From NCBI RefSeq assembly GCF_032452875.1, contig NW_026894323.1, positions 62,001 through 126,000 of the forward strand: a stretch of DNA of 64,000 nt, read 5' to 3'. Position numbers and translations under genes: made by a program. This DNA is from Bos javanicus. Lineage: Eukaryota; Chordata; Mammalia; Artiodactyla; Bovidae. Below, in pieces: positions 23,486 to 37,267 of the stretch; positions within the stretch are counted from its first letter, which is position 1, and the number at the start of each line of letters is the position of its first letter. The notes under the pieces are model-generated. The model had not been told where the DNA came from and searched no databases. It worked only from the letters and a program-made list of their open reading frames with translations.

Positions 23486-24531
23486 GTATGACACCAAACA
23501 TGATCAGCACATGATCAGTCACATGATCAGTGCATGATAAGCCACGTGATCAGTGCATGATCAGTCATGTGATCAGTGCATGATCAGTCATGTGATCAGT
23601 GCATGATAGCCACGTGATCAGTGCATGATCAGTCACGTGATCAGTGCATGATCAGTCACGTGATCAGTGCATGATCAGTCACGTGATCAGTGCATGATCA
23701 GTCACGTGATCAGTGCATGATCAGTCACGTGATCAGTGCATGATAGCCACGTGATCAGTGCATGATAGCCACGTGATCAGTGCATGATCAGTCACGTGAA
23801 CGTGTGTGATCAGCCACGTGATCAGTGCATGATATCCACGTGATCAGTGCATGATAGCCACGTGATCAGTGCATGATCAGTCACGTGATCAGTGCATGAT
23901 CAGTCACGTGATCAGTGCATGATCAGTCACGTGATCAGTGCATGATCAGCCACGTGATCAGTGCATGATCAGCCACGTGATCAGTGCATGATCAGCCACG
24001 TGATCAGTGCATGATCAGCCACGTGATCAGTGCATGATCAGTCACGTGATCAGTGCATGATCAGTCACGTGAACAGTGCATGATCATTTACGTGATCAGT
24101 GCATGATCAGTCACGTGACCAGTATATGGTAGCTACGTGATCATTCCATGACGAGCCACGTGAGCAGTGCATGATAGCCACGTGATGTGTTCATGATGAG
24201 TTACGTGAGCAGAGTATGATCAGCCACGTGATCAGTGCATGAGTGCCACGTGATCAGTGCATGATATGTCACGTGACAGGTGTGTGATCAGCCACGTGAA
24301 CAGTGCATGTTCAGCCACGTGATCAGTGCATGATAGCCACGTGATCAGTGCATGATCAGTTACGTGAGCAGTGTATGATCAGCCACGTGATCAGTGCATG
24401 GTCAGACACGTGAACAGTGTATGATCAGCCACGCGATCAGTGCATGATATCCAAGTGATCAGTGCATGATCATCACGTGATCAGTGTATGATCAGCCACG
24501 TGAACAGTGCATGCTCAGTCACGTGATCTGG

Positions 24532-24782
24532 GCCTGCTGAGCTGCGTGATTACTGTCTGCTCATCTGCTTGACAATTGCCAGCTGAGCTGCACGATTCCT
24601 GCCTGTCATCTGCTTGACAATTGCCAGCTGTGCTGCGTAATTCCTGCCTGCTCAGCTGCTTGATTATTGCCAGCTGAGCAGCATGATTCCTCACACCTGA
24701 GTTCCATGATTATTGCCTGCTGACTGTTTGATTCGTGCCTACTCAGCTCTTTGTTTATTGCCTCCAGAGGCACATGATCAGT
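24532..24782. repeat. Divergent block 16 (type B, HOR 3 S2)
   Basis: 251 bp with the S2 mark CTGGG at its entry. The exit monomer reads AGCAAAAATG, as after block 2. Confidence 0.9.
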
Positions 24783-26080
24783 GTATGATAGCAAAAATGA
24801 TCAGCGCATGATCAGTCACATGATCAGCGCCATTAAGTCACGTGATCACTACATGATAGTCATGTGATCAGTCCATGCTCAGTCACGGTATCAGTGCATG
24901 ATCAGCCACGTGATCAGTGCATGATCAGCCAGGTGATCAGTTCATGATAGCCATGTGATCAGTGCATGATTTATCACGTGATCAGTGCATGATCAGGCAG
25001 GTGATCAGTGCATGATCAGCCACGTGATCAGTGCATGATCAGTCACCTGATGGGTGTATGATCAGTCACGTGACCGTACATGGTAGCTACATGATCATTG
25101 CATGATCAGCCACGTGAGTAGTGCATGATAGCCACGTGATCAGTGCATGATCAGTCACGTGATCAGTGCATGATCAGTCATGTGATCAGTGCATGATCAG
25201 GCACGTGATCAGTGCATGATCAGCCACGTGATCAGTGCATGATAGCCACGTGATCAGTGCATGATCAGTCACGTGATCAGTGCATGATCAGTCACGTGAT
25301 CAGTGCATGATAAGTCCACGTGATCAGTGCATGATCAGCCACGTGATCAGTGCATGATCAGTCACGTGATCAGTACATGGTAGCTACGTGATCATTGCAT
25401 GACAGCCACGTGATCAGTGCATGATAGCCACGTGATCAGTGCATGATCAGTCACATGATCAGTGCATGATCATCCACGTGATCAGTGCATGATCAGTCAC
25501 GTGATCAGTGCATGATATAGACGTGATCAGTGCATGATCAGTCACGTGATCAGTGCATGATCAGCCACGTGATCAGTGCATGATAGCCACGTGATCAGTG
25601 CATGATCAGCCACGTGATCAGTGCATGATCAGTCACGTGATCAGTGCATGATCAGCCACGTGATCAGTGCATGATAGCCACGTGATCAGTGCATGATCAG
25701 TCACGTGATCAGTGCATGATCAGTCACGTGATCAGTGCATGATCAGCCACGTGATCAGTGCATGATCAGCCACGTGATCAGTGCATGATCAGTCACGTGA
25801 TCAGTGCATGATCAGTCACGTGATCAGTGCATGATCAGTCACGTGATCAGTGCATGATCAGCCACGTGATCAGTGCATGATAGCCACGTGATCAGTGCAT
25901 GATCAGCCACGTGATCAGTGCATGATCAGCCACGTGATCAGTGCATGATCAGTTACGTGATCAGTGCATGATCAGCCACGTGATCAGTGCATGATCAGCC
26001 ACGTGATCAGTGCATGATCAATCACGTGATCAGTGCATGATCAGCCACGTGAACAGTGCATGCTCAGTCACGTGATCAGG

Positions 26081-26326
26081 GCCTGCTGAGCTGCGTGATT
26101 ACTGTCTGCTCATCTGCTTGACAATTGCCAGCTGAGCTGCACGATTCCTGCCTGTCATCTGCTTGACAATTGCCACCTGTGCTGCGTAATTCCTGCCTGC
26201 TCATCTACTTGATTATTGCCAGCTGAGCAGCATGATTTCTCACATCTGAGTTCCATGATTATGCCTGCTGACTGAATCCTGCCTACTCAGCTCTTTGTTC
26301 ATTGCCTCCAGAGGCACATGATCAGT
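26081..26326. repeat. Divergent block 17 (type A, HOR 3 S3)
   Basis: 246 bp. It reads CTCATCTACTTG, CACATCTGAG and GATTATGCCTG. The final unit is TCCAGAGG, unlike the TGCAGA form of blocks 3 and 24. Confidence 0.9.
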
Positions 26327-26738
26327 GTATGACACCAAACATGATCAGCACATGATCAGTCACATGATCAGTGCATGATAAGCCACGTGATCAGTGCATG
26401 ATCAGTCACGTGATCAGTGCATGATCAGCCACGTGATCAGTGCATGATCAGCCACGTGATCAGTGCATGATCAGTCACGTGATCAGTGCATGATAGCCAC
26501 GTGATCAGTGCATGATCAGCCACGTGATCAGTGCATGATCAGTTACGTGATCAGTGCATGATCAGTTACGTGATCAGTGCATGATCAGCCACGTGATCAG
26601 TGCATGGTCAGACACGTGATCAGTGTATGATCAGCCACGTGATCAGTGCATGATATCCAAGTGATCAGTGCATGATCAGTCACGTGATCAGTGTATGATC
26701 AGCCACGTGAACAGTGCATGCTCAGTCACGTGATCAGG

Positions 26739-26989
26739 GCCTGCTGAGCTGCGTGATTACTGTCTGCTCATCTGCTTGACAATTGCCAGCTGAGCTGCAC
26801 GATTCCTGCCTGTCATCTGCTTGACAATTGCCAGCTGTGCTGCGTAATTCCTGCCTGCTCAGCTGCTTGATTATTGCCAGCTGAGCAGCATGATTCCTCA
26901 CACCTGAGTTCCATGATTATTGCCTGCTGACTGTTTGATTCGTGCCTACTCAGCTCTTTGTTTATTGCCTCCAGAGGCACATGATCAGT
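26739..26989. repeat. Divergent block 18 (type B, HOR 3 S4)
   Basis: 251 bp, reference-like; it opens the slot that has lost about nine monomers. Confidence 0.9.
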
Positions 26990-28665
26990 GTATGATAGCA
27001 AACATGATCAGCGCATGATCAGTCACATGATCAGCGCCATTAAGTCACGTGATCACTACATGATAGTCATGTGATCAGTCCATGCTCAGTCACGGTATCA
27101 GTGCATGATCAGCCACGTGATCAGTGCATGATAGCCACGTGATCAGTGCATGATCAGCCACGTGATCAGTGCATGATCAGCCACGTGATCAGTGCATGAT
27201 TGCTACGTGATCAGTGCATGATCAGTCACGTGATCAGTGCATGATCAGGCACGTGATCAGTGCATGATCAGCCACGTGATCAGTGCATGATAGCCACGTG
27301 ATCAGTGCATGATCAGTCACTGATGGGTGTATGATCAGTCACGTGACCTGTACATGGTAGCTACATGATCATTGCATGATCAGCCACGTGATAGTGCATG
27401 ATAGCCACGTGATCAGTGCATGATCAGTCACGTGATCAGTGCATGATCAGTCATGTGATCAGTGCATGATCAGGCACGTGATCAGTGCATGATCAGCCAC
27501 GTGATCAGTGCATGATAGCCACGTGATCAGTGCATGATCAGTCACGTGATCAGTGCATGATCAGCCACGTGATCAGTGCATGATCAGTCACGTGATCAGT
27601 GCATGATCAGCCACGTGATCAGTGCATGATAGCCACGTGATCAGTGCATGATCAGTCACGTGATCAGTGCATGATCAGTCACGTGATCAGTGCATGATCA
27701 GCCACGTGATCAGTGCATGATCAGTCACGTGATCAGTGCATGATCAGCCACGTGATCAGTGCATGATCAGCCACGTGATCAGTGCATGATAGCCACGTGA
27801 TCAGTGCATGATCAGCCACGTGATCAGTGCATGATCAGTCACGTGATAGTGCATGATCAGCCACGTGATCAGTGCATGATCAGCCATGATCAGTGCATGA
27901 TCAGCCACGTGATCAGTGCATGATAGCCACGTGATCAGTGCATGATAGCCACGTGATCAGTGCATGAGAGCCACGTGATCAGTGCATGATCAGTCACGTG
28001 ATACATGTGTGATCAGCCACGTGATCAGTGCATGATGAGCCACGTGATCAGTGCAGGATCAATTACGTGATCAGTGCATGATCAGTCACGTGACCAGTAC
28101 ATGGTTGCTACGTGATCATTGCATGATCAGCCACATGAGCAGAGCATGATAGCCACGTGATCAGTGCATGATCAGTCACGTGATCAGTACATGATCAGTC
28201 ACGTGAACAGTGCATGATCATTGACGTGATCTGTGCATGATCAGTCACGAGACCAGTATATGGTAGCTACGTGATCATTCCATGACGAGCCACGTGAGCA
28301 GTGCATGATAGCCAAGTGATGTGTGCATGATCAGTTACGTGAGCAGAGTATGATCAGCCACGTGATCAGTGCATGAGTGCCACGTGATCAGTGCATGATA
28401 TGTCACGTGACAGGTGTGTGATCAGCCACGTGAACAGTGCATGTTCAGCCACGTGATCAGTGCATGATAGCCACGTGATCAGTGCATGATCAGTTACGTG
28501 AGCAGTGTATGATCAGCCACGTGATCAGTGCATGGTCAAACACGTGAACAGTGTATGATCAGCCACGTGATCAGTGCATGATATCCACGTGATCAGTGCA
28601 TGATCATCACGTGATCAGTGTATGATCAGCCACGTGAACAGTGCATGCTCAGTCACGTGATCAGG
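26990..28665. repeat. Slot S4 array of HOR 3 with 205-bp deletion
   Basis: The slot measures 1927 bp against 2132 bp in HORs 1, 2 and 4. A loss of 205 bp equals nine monomers (seven of 23 bp, two of 22 bp), so phase is kept. Near 27320 the sequence also reads TGATGGGTGTATG and GACCTGTACATGG, markers typical of other slots, which suggests exchange or conversion. A broken monomer (CAGCCATGATCAG) lies near 27885. Confidence 0.8.
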
Positions 28666-28916
28666 GCCTGCTGAGCTGCGTGATTACTGTCTGCTCATCT
28701 GCTTGACAATTGCCAGCTGGGCTGCACGATTCCTGCCTGTCATCTGCTTGACAATTGCCAGCTGTGCTGCGTAATTCCTGCCTGCTCAGCTGCTTGATTA
28801 TGGCCAGCTGAGCAGCATGATTCCTCACACCTGAGTTCCATGATTATTGCCTGCTGACTGTTTGATTCGTGCCTACTCAGCTCTTTGTTTATTGCCTCCA
28901 GAAGCACATGATCAGT
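28666..28916. repeat. Divergent block 19 (type B, HOR 3 S5)
   Basis: 251 bp. It has the S5 mark plus private changes: GATTATGGCC, CAGAAGCAC (which breaks the terminal inverted repeat) and exit GAAAGCAAAC. Confidence 0.9.
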
Positions 28917-29849
28917 GTATGAAAGCAAACATGATCAGCGCATGATCAGTCACATGATCAGCGCCATTAAGTCACGTGATCACTACATGATAGTCATGTG
29001 ATCAGTCCATGCTCAGTCACGGTATCAGTGCATGATCAGCCACGTGATCAGTGCATGATCAGCCAGGTGATCATTTCATGATAGCTATGTGATCAGTGCA
29101 TGATTTGTCACGTGATCAGTGCATGATCAGGCAGGTGATCAGTGCATGATAGCCACGTGATCAGTGCATGATCAGTCACGTGATGGGTGTATGATCAGCC
29201 ACGTGACCTGTACATGGTAGCTACATGATCATTGCATGATCAGCCACGTGAGTAGTGCATGATAGCCACGTGATCAGTGCATGATCAGTCACGTGATCAG
29301 TGCATGATCAGTCATGTGATCAGTGCATGATCAGGCACGTGATCAGTGCATGATCAGCCACGTGATCAGTGCATGATAGCCACGTGATCAGTGCATGATC
29401 AGTCACGTGATCAGTGCATGATCAGTCACGTGATCAGTGCATGATCAGCCACGTGATCAGTGCATGATCAGCCACGTGATCAGTGCATGATCAGTTACGT
29501 GATCAGTGCATGATCAGTCACGTGATCAGTGCATGATCAGTCACGTGACCAGTGCATGGTAGCTACGTGATCAGTGCATGATCAGCCACGTGATCAGTGC
29601 ATGATAGCCACGTGATCAGTGCATGATCAGTCACGTGATCAGTGCATGATCAGTCACGTGATCAGTGCATGATCAGCCACGTGATCAGTGCATGATCAGG
29701 CACGTGATCAGTGCATGATCAGCCACGTGATCAGTGCATGATAGCCACGTGATCAGTGCATGATCAGTCACGTGATCAGTGCATGATCAGTCACGTGATC
29801 AGTGTGTGATCAGCCACGTGAACAGTGCATGCTCAGTCACGTGATCAGG

Positions 29850-30095
29850 GCCTGCTGAGCTGCGTGATTACTGTCTGCTCATCTGCTTGACAATTGCCAG
29901 CTGAGCTGCACGATTCCTGCCTGTCATCTGCTTGACAATTGCCACCTGTGCTGCGTAATTCCTGCCTGCTCATCTACTTGATTATTGCCAGCTGAGCAGC
30001 ATGATTTCTCAGGCTGAGTTCCATGATTATTGCCTGCTGACTGATTCCTGCCTACTCAGCTCTTTGTTCATTGCCTCCAGAGGCACATGATCAGT
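29850..30095. repeat. Divergent block 20 (type A, HOR 3 S6)
   Basis: 246 bp. Unit 8 reads TCAGGCTGAG (two bases short) and unit 6 reads CTCATCTACTTG, an S3-like variant in slot S6. Confidence 0.9.
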
Positions 30096-31344
30096 GTATG
30101 ACACCAAACATGATCAGCACATGATCAGTCACATGATCAGTGCATGATAAGCCACGTGATCAGTGCATGATCAGTTATGTGTTCAGTGCATGATCAGTCA
30201 TGTGACAAGTGCATGGTAGCTGCGTGATCAGTGCATGATCAGCCACGTGATCAGTGCATGATAGCCACGTGATCAGTGCATGATCAGTCACGTGATCAGT
30301 GCATGATCAGTCACGTGATCAGTGCATGATCAGTCACGTGATCAGTGCATGATCAGTTACGTGATCAGTGCATGATCAGTCACGTGATCAGTGCATGGCA
30401 GCTACGTGATCAGTGCATGATCAGCCACGTGATCAGTGCATGATAGCCACGTGATCAGTGCATGATAGCCACGTGATCAGTGCATGATCAGTCACGTGAT
30501 CAGTGCATGATCAGCCACGTGATCAGTGCATGATGAGCCACGTGATCAGTGCATGATCAGCCACGTGATCAGTGCATGATCAGTCACGTGATCAGTGCAT
30601 GATAGCTACGTGATCATTGCATGATCAGCCACGTGATCAGTGCATGATAGCCACGTGATCAGTGCATGATAGCCACGTGATCAGTGCATGAGAGCCACGT
30701 GATCAGTGCATGATCAGTCACGTGATACATGTGTGATCAGCCACGTGATCAGTGCATGATGAGCCACGTGATCAGTGCAGGATCAATTACGTGATCAGTG
30801 CATGATCAGTCACGTGACCAGTACATGGTTGCTACGTGATCATTGCATGATCAGCCACGTGATCAGTGCATGATAGCCACGTGATCAGTGCATGATCAGT
30901 CACGTGATCAGTACATGATCAGTCACGTGAACAGTGCATGATCATTTACGTGATCTGTGCATGATCAGTCACGTGACCAGTATATGGTAGCTACGTGATC
31001 ATTCCATGACGAGCCACGTGAGCAGTGCATGATAGCCACGTGATGTGTGCATGATCAGTTACGTGAGCAGAGTATGATCAGCCACGTGATCAGTGCATGA
31101 GTGCCACGTGATCAGTGCATGATATGTCACGTGACAGGTGTGTGATCAGCCACGTGAACAGTGCATGTTCAGCCACGTGATCAGTGCATGATCAGCCACG
31201 TGATCAGTGCATGGTCAGACACGTGAACATTGTATGATCAGCCACGTGATCAGTGCATGATATCCACGTGATCAGTGCATGATCATCACGTGATCAGTGC
31301 ATGATCAGCCACGTGAACAGTGCATGCTCAGTCACGTGATCAGG

Positions 31345-31595
31345 GCCTGCTGAGCTGCGTGATTACTGTCTGCTCATCTGCTTGACAATTGCCAGCTGAG
31401 CTGCACGATTCCTGCCTGTCATCTGCTTGACAATTGCCAGCTGTGCTGCGTAATTCCTGCCTGCTCAGCTGCTTGATTATTGCCAGCTGAGCAGCATGAT
31501 TCCTCACACCTGAGTTCCATGATTATTGCCTGCTGACTGTTTGATTCGTGCCTACTCAGCTCTTTGTTTATTGCCTCCAGAGGCACATGATCAGT
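31345..31595. repeat. Divergent block 21 (type B, HOR 3 S7)
   Basis: 251 bp, reference-like, followed by CGCAATTAAG exit monomers as in HOR 2. Confidence 0.9.
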
Positions 31596-34182
31596 GTATG
31601 ATAGCAAACATGATCAGCGCATGATCAGTCACATGATCAGCGCAATTAAGTCACGTGATCACTACATGATAGTCATGTGATCAGTCCATGCTCAGTCACG
31701 GTATCAGTGCATGATCAGCCACGTGATCAGTGCATGATCAGCCAGGTGATAAGTTCATGATAGCTATGTGATCAGTTCATGATTTGTCACGTGATCAGTG
31801 CATGATCAGTCAGGTGATCAGTGCATGATCAGCCACGTGATCAGTGCATGATCAGTCACCTGATGGGTGTATGATCAGTCACGTGACCTGTACATGGTAG
31901 CTACATGATCATTGCAAGATCAGCCACGTGAGTAGTGCATGATAGCCACGTGATCAGTGCATGATCAGTCACGTGATCAGTGCATGATCAGTCACGTGAT
32001 CAGTGCATGATCAGGCACGTGATCAGTGCATGATCAGCCACGTGATCAGTGCATGATAGCCACGTGATCAGTGCATGATCAGTCACGTGATCAGTGCATG
32101 ATCAGTCACGTGATCAGTGCATGATCAGCCACGTGATCAGTGCATGATCAGCCACGTGATCAGTGCATGATCAATTACGTGATCAGTGCATGATCAGTCA
32201 CGTGATCGGTGCATGATCATTCACGTGACCTGTACATGGTAGCTACATGATCATTGCATGATAAGCCACGTGAGAAGTGCATGATAGACACGTGATCACT
32301 GCATGATCAGTCACGTGATCAGTGCATTATCAGTCATGTGACCAGTACATGGTAGCTGCGTGATCATCGCATGATCAGCCACGTGAGCAGTGCATGATAG
32401 CCACGTGATCAGTGCATGATCAGACGCGAGATCAGTGCATGATCAGTCACGTGATCAGTGCATGATCAGCCACGTGATCAGTGCATGACCAGGCACGTGA
32501 TCAGTTTATGTCCAGCCAAGTGATCAGTGCATGATAGCCACGTGATCAGTGCATGATCAGTCACACGATCACTGCATGATCAGTCACGTGATCAGTGCAT
32601 GATCAGTCATGTGACCAGTACATGGTACCTGCGTGATCATGGCATGATGAGCCACGTGAGCAGTGCATGATAGCCACATGATCAGTGCATGATCAGACAC
32701 GAGATCAGTGCATGATCAGTCACGTGATCAGTGCATGATCAGCCACGTGATCAGTGCATGACCAGGCACGTGATCAGTGTATGTCAGCCAAGTGATCAGT
32801 GCATGATAGCCACGTGATCAGTGCATGATCAGTCACGTGATCAGTGCATGATGAGTTATGTGATCAGTGCATGATCAGTCACGTGACCAGTACATGGTAG
32901 CTACGTGATCATTGCATGATCAACCACGTGATCAGTGCATGATAGCCACGTGATCAGTGCATGATCAATTACGTGATCAGTGCATGATCAGTCACGTGAT
33001 CAGTGCATGATCAGCCACATGATCAGTGCATGATCAATTACGTGATCAGTGCATGATCAGTCACGTGACCAGTACATGGTAGCTACGTGATCATTGCATG
33101 ATCAGCCACGTGGTCAGTGCATGATAGCCACGTGATCAGTGCATGATAGCCACGTGATCAGTGCATAATCCGTCACGTGAACAGTGTGATCAACCACGTG
33201 ATCAGTGCATGTTATCCACGTGATCAGTGCAGGATAGCCACGTGATCACTTCATGATTATTTACGTGATCTGTACATGGTCAGTCACGTGATCCGTGCGT
33301 GATCAGCCACCGGATCAGTGCGTGATGAGCCATGTGATCAGTGCAGGATCAATTACGTGATCAGTACATGATCAGTCACATGACCAGTACATGATAGCTA
33401 CGTGATCATTGCGTGATCAGCCACGTGATCAGTGCATGATAGACACATTATCAGTGCATGACAGCCACGTGATCAGTGCATGATCAGTCACGTGATACAT
33501 GTGTGATCAGCCACGTGATGAGTGCATTGGAGCCACGTGATCAGTCCATGCTCAGTCACGTTATCAGTGCATGATCAGCCACGTGATCAGTGCACGATCT
33601 GTCACATGATTAGTGTATGATCACCCACGTGATCAGTGCATGGGCAGTCATGTGATCAGTGCATGATATAGACGTGATCAGTGCATGATCAGTCTCGTGA
33701 TCAGTGCATGATAGCCACGTGATCAGTGCATGATCAGTCAACTGATGGGTGTTTGATCATTCACGTGACCTGTACATGGTAGCTACATGATCATTGCATG
33801 ATCAGCCACGTGAGTAGTGCATGATAGCCACGTGATCACTGCATGATCAGTCACGTGATCAGTGCATGATCAGTCAGGTGACCAGTACATGGTAGCTGCG
33901 TGATCATCGCATGATCAGCCACGTGAGCAGTGCATGATAGCCACGTGATCAGTGCATGATCAGACACGAGATCAGTGCATGATCAGTCACGTGATCAGTG
34001 CCTGATCAGCCACGTGATCAGTGCATGACCAGGCACATGATCAGTGTATGTCCAGCCCCGTGATCAGTGCCTGATAGCCACGTGATCAGTGCATGATCAG
34101 TCACATGATCAGTTTATGATCAGTCACGTGATAGGTGTGTGATCAGCCACGTGAACAGTGCATGCTCAGTCACGTGATCCGG
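31596..34182. repeat. Slot S7 array of HOR 3 containing the canonical-to-diverged transition
   Basis: Up to about 32.16 kb monomers are mostly canonical. From there on variants become dense (CAATTACG, ATCGGTGC, AGACACGAG, GTTTATGTCC, TCACACG), and the sequence follows 43.3-45.3 kb at about 11,150 bp spacing. Slot length is unchanged across the transition. Confidence 0.82.
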
Positions 34183-34429
34183 GCCTGCTGAGCTTCGTGA
34201 TTACTGTCTGCTCATCTGCTTGACAATTTCCAGCTGAGCTGCACGATTCCTGCCTGTCATCTCCTTGACAATTGCCACCTGTGCTGCGTAATTCCTGCCT
34301 GCTCATCTACATGATTATTGCCTGCTGAGCAGCATGATTTCTCAGAGCTGAGTTCCATGATTATAGCCTGCTGACTGATTCCTGCCTACTCAGCTCTATG
34401 TTCATTGCTTCCAGAGGCACATGATCAGT
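34183..34429. repeat. Divergent block 22 (type A, HOR 4 S1)
   Basis: 247 bp. Distinctive changes: CCGGG entry, GAGCTTCGTG, CAATTTCC, ATCTCCTTG, CTCTATGTTC and GCTTCCAGAGG. Block 33 shares CTCTATG and GCTTCC. Confidence 0.9.
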
Positions 34430-35473
34430 GTGTGACACCAAACATGATCAGCACATGATCAGTCACATAATCAATGCATGATAAGCCAGGTGATCAGTGC
34501 ATGATCAATTATGTGATCAGTGCATGATCAGTCATGTGACCAGGACATGGTAGCTGCGTGATCATTGCATAATCAGTCACGTGATGTGTGCATGATCAGT
34601 CACGTGATCTGTGCATGATCAGTCACGTGATCAGTGCATGATCAATTACCTGATCAGTGCATGATCAATCACGTGATCAGTGCATGATAGCCACGTGATC
34701 AGTGCATGATAGCCACGTGATCAGTGCATGATCAGTCACGTGAACGTGTGTGATCAGCCACGTGTTCAGCATGATATCCATGTGATCAGTGCAGGATAGC
34801 CACGTGATCACTTCATGATTATTCACGTGATCTGTACATGATCAGTCACGTGATCAGTGCATGATCAGTCACGTGATCAGTGTATGATCAGCCACGTGAT
34901 CAGTGCATGAACAGCCAAATGATAAGTGCATGATCAATTACGTGATCAGTGCATGATCAGCCACGTGATCAGTGCATGATCAGTCACGTGATCAGTACAT
35001 GATCAGTCACGTGAACAGTGCATAATCATTTACGTGATCTGTGCATGATCAGTCACGTTACCAGTATATGGTAGCTACGTGATCATTCCATGACGAGCCA
35101 CGTGAGCAGTGCATGATAGAAACGTGATGTGTTCATGATGAGTTACGTGAGCAGAGTATGATCAGCCACGTGATCAGTGCATGAGTGCCACGTGATCAGT
35201 GCATGATATGTCACGTGACAGGTGTGTGATCAGCCACGTGAACAGTGCATGTTCAGCCACGAATTCAGTGCATGATAGCCACGTGATCAGTGCATGATCA
35301 GTTACGTAAGCAGTGTATGATCAGCCACGTGATCAGTGCATGGTCAGACACGTGAACAGTGTATGATCAGCCACGTGATCAGTGCATGATATCCAAGTGA
35401 TCAGTGCATGATCATCACGTGATCAGTGTATGATCAGCCACGTGAATAGTGCATGCTCAGTCACGTGATCTGG

Positions 35474-35724
35474 GCCTGCTGAGCTGCGTGATTCCTGTCT
35501 GCTCATCTGCTTGACAATTGCCAGCTGAGCTGCATGATTCCTGCCTGTCATCTGCTTGACAATTGCCAGCTGTGCTGCGTAATTCCTGCCTGCTCAGCTG
35601 CTTGATTATGCCAGCTGAGCAGCATGATTCCTCACACCTGAGTTCCATGATTATTGCCTGCTGACTGTTTGAATTCGTGCCTACTCAGCTCTTTGTTTAT
35701 TGCCTCCAGAGGCACATGATCAGT
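35474..35724. repeat. Divergent block 23 (type B, HOR 4 S2)
   Basis: 251 bp with two opposite 1-bp indels: GATTATGCC (minus one) in units 6-7 and GAATTCG (plus one) in unit 9, which restore the length. The minus-strand frame differs from other B blocks: an ATG-started 63-codon frame spans 35457-35648. I read it as chance. Confidence 0.9.
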
Positions 35725-37021
35725 GTATGGTAGCAAAAATGCTCAGCGCATGATCAATCACATGATCAGGGACATTAAGTCACGTGACCACTTCATGATA
35801 GTCATGTGATCAGTCCATGCTCAGTCACGGTATCAGTGCATGATCAGCCACGTGATCAGTGCATGATCAGCCAGGTGATCCTTTCATGATAGCTATGTGA
35901 TCAGTTCATGATTTATCAAGTGATCTGTGCATGACCAGGCAGGTGATCAGTGTATGATCAGCGACGTGATCAGTGCATGATCCGTCACCTAATGGGTGTA
36001 TGATCAGTCACCTGACCGGAACATGGTAGCTACATGATCATTGCATGATCAGCCACGTGAGTAGTGCATGATAGCCAGGTGATCAGTGCATGATCAGTCA
36101 CGTGTTCAGTGCATGATCAGTCATGTAATCTGTGCATGACCAGGCACGTGATCAGTGTATGACCAGCCAAGTGATCAGTGCATGATAGCCACGTGATCAG
36201 TGCCTGATCAGTCACGTGATCAGTGCATGATCACTCACGAGAACAGTGCATGATAAGTCAACTGATCAGTGCATGATCAATTACGTGATCAGTGCATGAT
36301 CAGTCACGTGACCAGTACATGGTAGCTACGTGATCATTGCATGAAAGCCGCATGAGCAGTGCATGATAGCCACGTGATCAGTGCATGATCTGTCACATGA
36401 TCAGTGTATGATCATCTGGGTGATCAGTGCATGGGCAGTCATGTGATCAGTGCATGATATAGACGTGATCAGTGCATGACCAGTCTCGTGAACAGTGTAT
36501 GATCAACCACGTGATCAGTGCACGATAGCCAGGTAATGAGTGCATGATAGCCAGATGATCAGTGCATTATCAGTCACGTGATCAGTGTATGATCAGCCAA
36601 GTAATCAGTGCATGATAGCCAACTGATCAGTGGATGATCAGTCACGTGATCAGTGCATGGTCAGTCACGTGATCAGTGCATGATCAGCCACCTGAATAGT
36701 GCATAATTAATTACGTGATCAGTGCATGATCAGTCACGTTATCAGTACATGATCAGTCACGTGAACAGTGCATGATCAGTCATGTGATCAGTGTATGACC
36801 AGCCACGTGATCAGTGCATGATAGCCACGTGATCAGTGCATTATCAGCCACATAATCAGTGCATGATCAGCCATGTATTCAGTGCATGATCAATTACGTG
36901 ATCAGTGCATGATCAGCCACGTGATCAGTGCATGATCAGCCACGTGATCAGTGCATGATCAATTACGTGATCAGTGCATGATCAGCCACGTGAACAGTGA
37001 ATGCTCAGTCACGTGATAAGG

Positions 37022-37267
37022 GCCTGCTGAGCTGCGTGATTACTGTCTGCTCATCTGCTTGACAATTGCCAGCTGAGCTGTACGATTCCTGCCTGTCATC
37101 TCCTTGACAATTGCCACCTGTGCTGCGTAATTCCTGCCTGCTCATCTACTTGATTATTGCCAGCTGAGCAGCATGATTTCTCAAATCTGAGTTACATGAT
37201 TATACCTGCTGACTGAATCCTGCCTACTCAGCTCTTTGTTCATTGCCTGCAGATGCACATGATCAGT
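37022..37267. repeat. Divergent block 24 (type A, HOR 4 S3)
   Basis: 246 bp. It shares GAGTTACATG, GACTGAATCC and GCAGATGCAC with block 3 in the same slot; entry is GATAAGG. Confidence 0.9.

Larger units (their letters stand above)
23239..34182. repeat. Higher-order repeat 3 (seven slots, 10,944 bp, short slot S4)
   Basis: Block starts are 23239 (A), 24532 (B), 26081 (A), 26739 (B), 28666 (B), 29850 (A) and 31345 (B). Slot lengths are 1293, 1549, 658, 1927, 1184, 1495 and 2838 bp. Slot S4 is 205 bp shorter than in the other HORs, which explains the shorter unit. The last about 2 kb (from about 32.2 kb) changes from mostly canonical to variant-rich monomers and closely resembles about 43.3-45.3 kb in HOR 4. 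Confidence 0.93.

Noticed and set aside
35457..35648. A 63-codon minus-strand frame with ATG start, and an 88-codon one at 49502-49768
   Set aside because: Both arise from single-base indels inside divergent blocks that join frames by chance. Neither has a counterpart in the same frame elsewhere.
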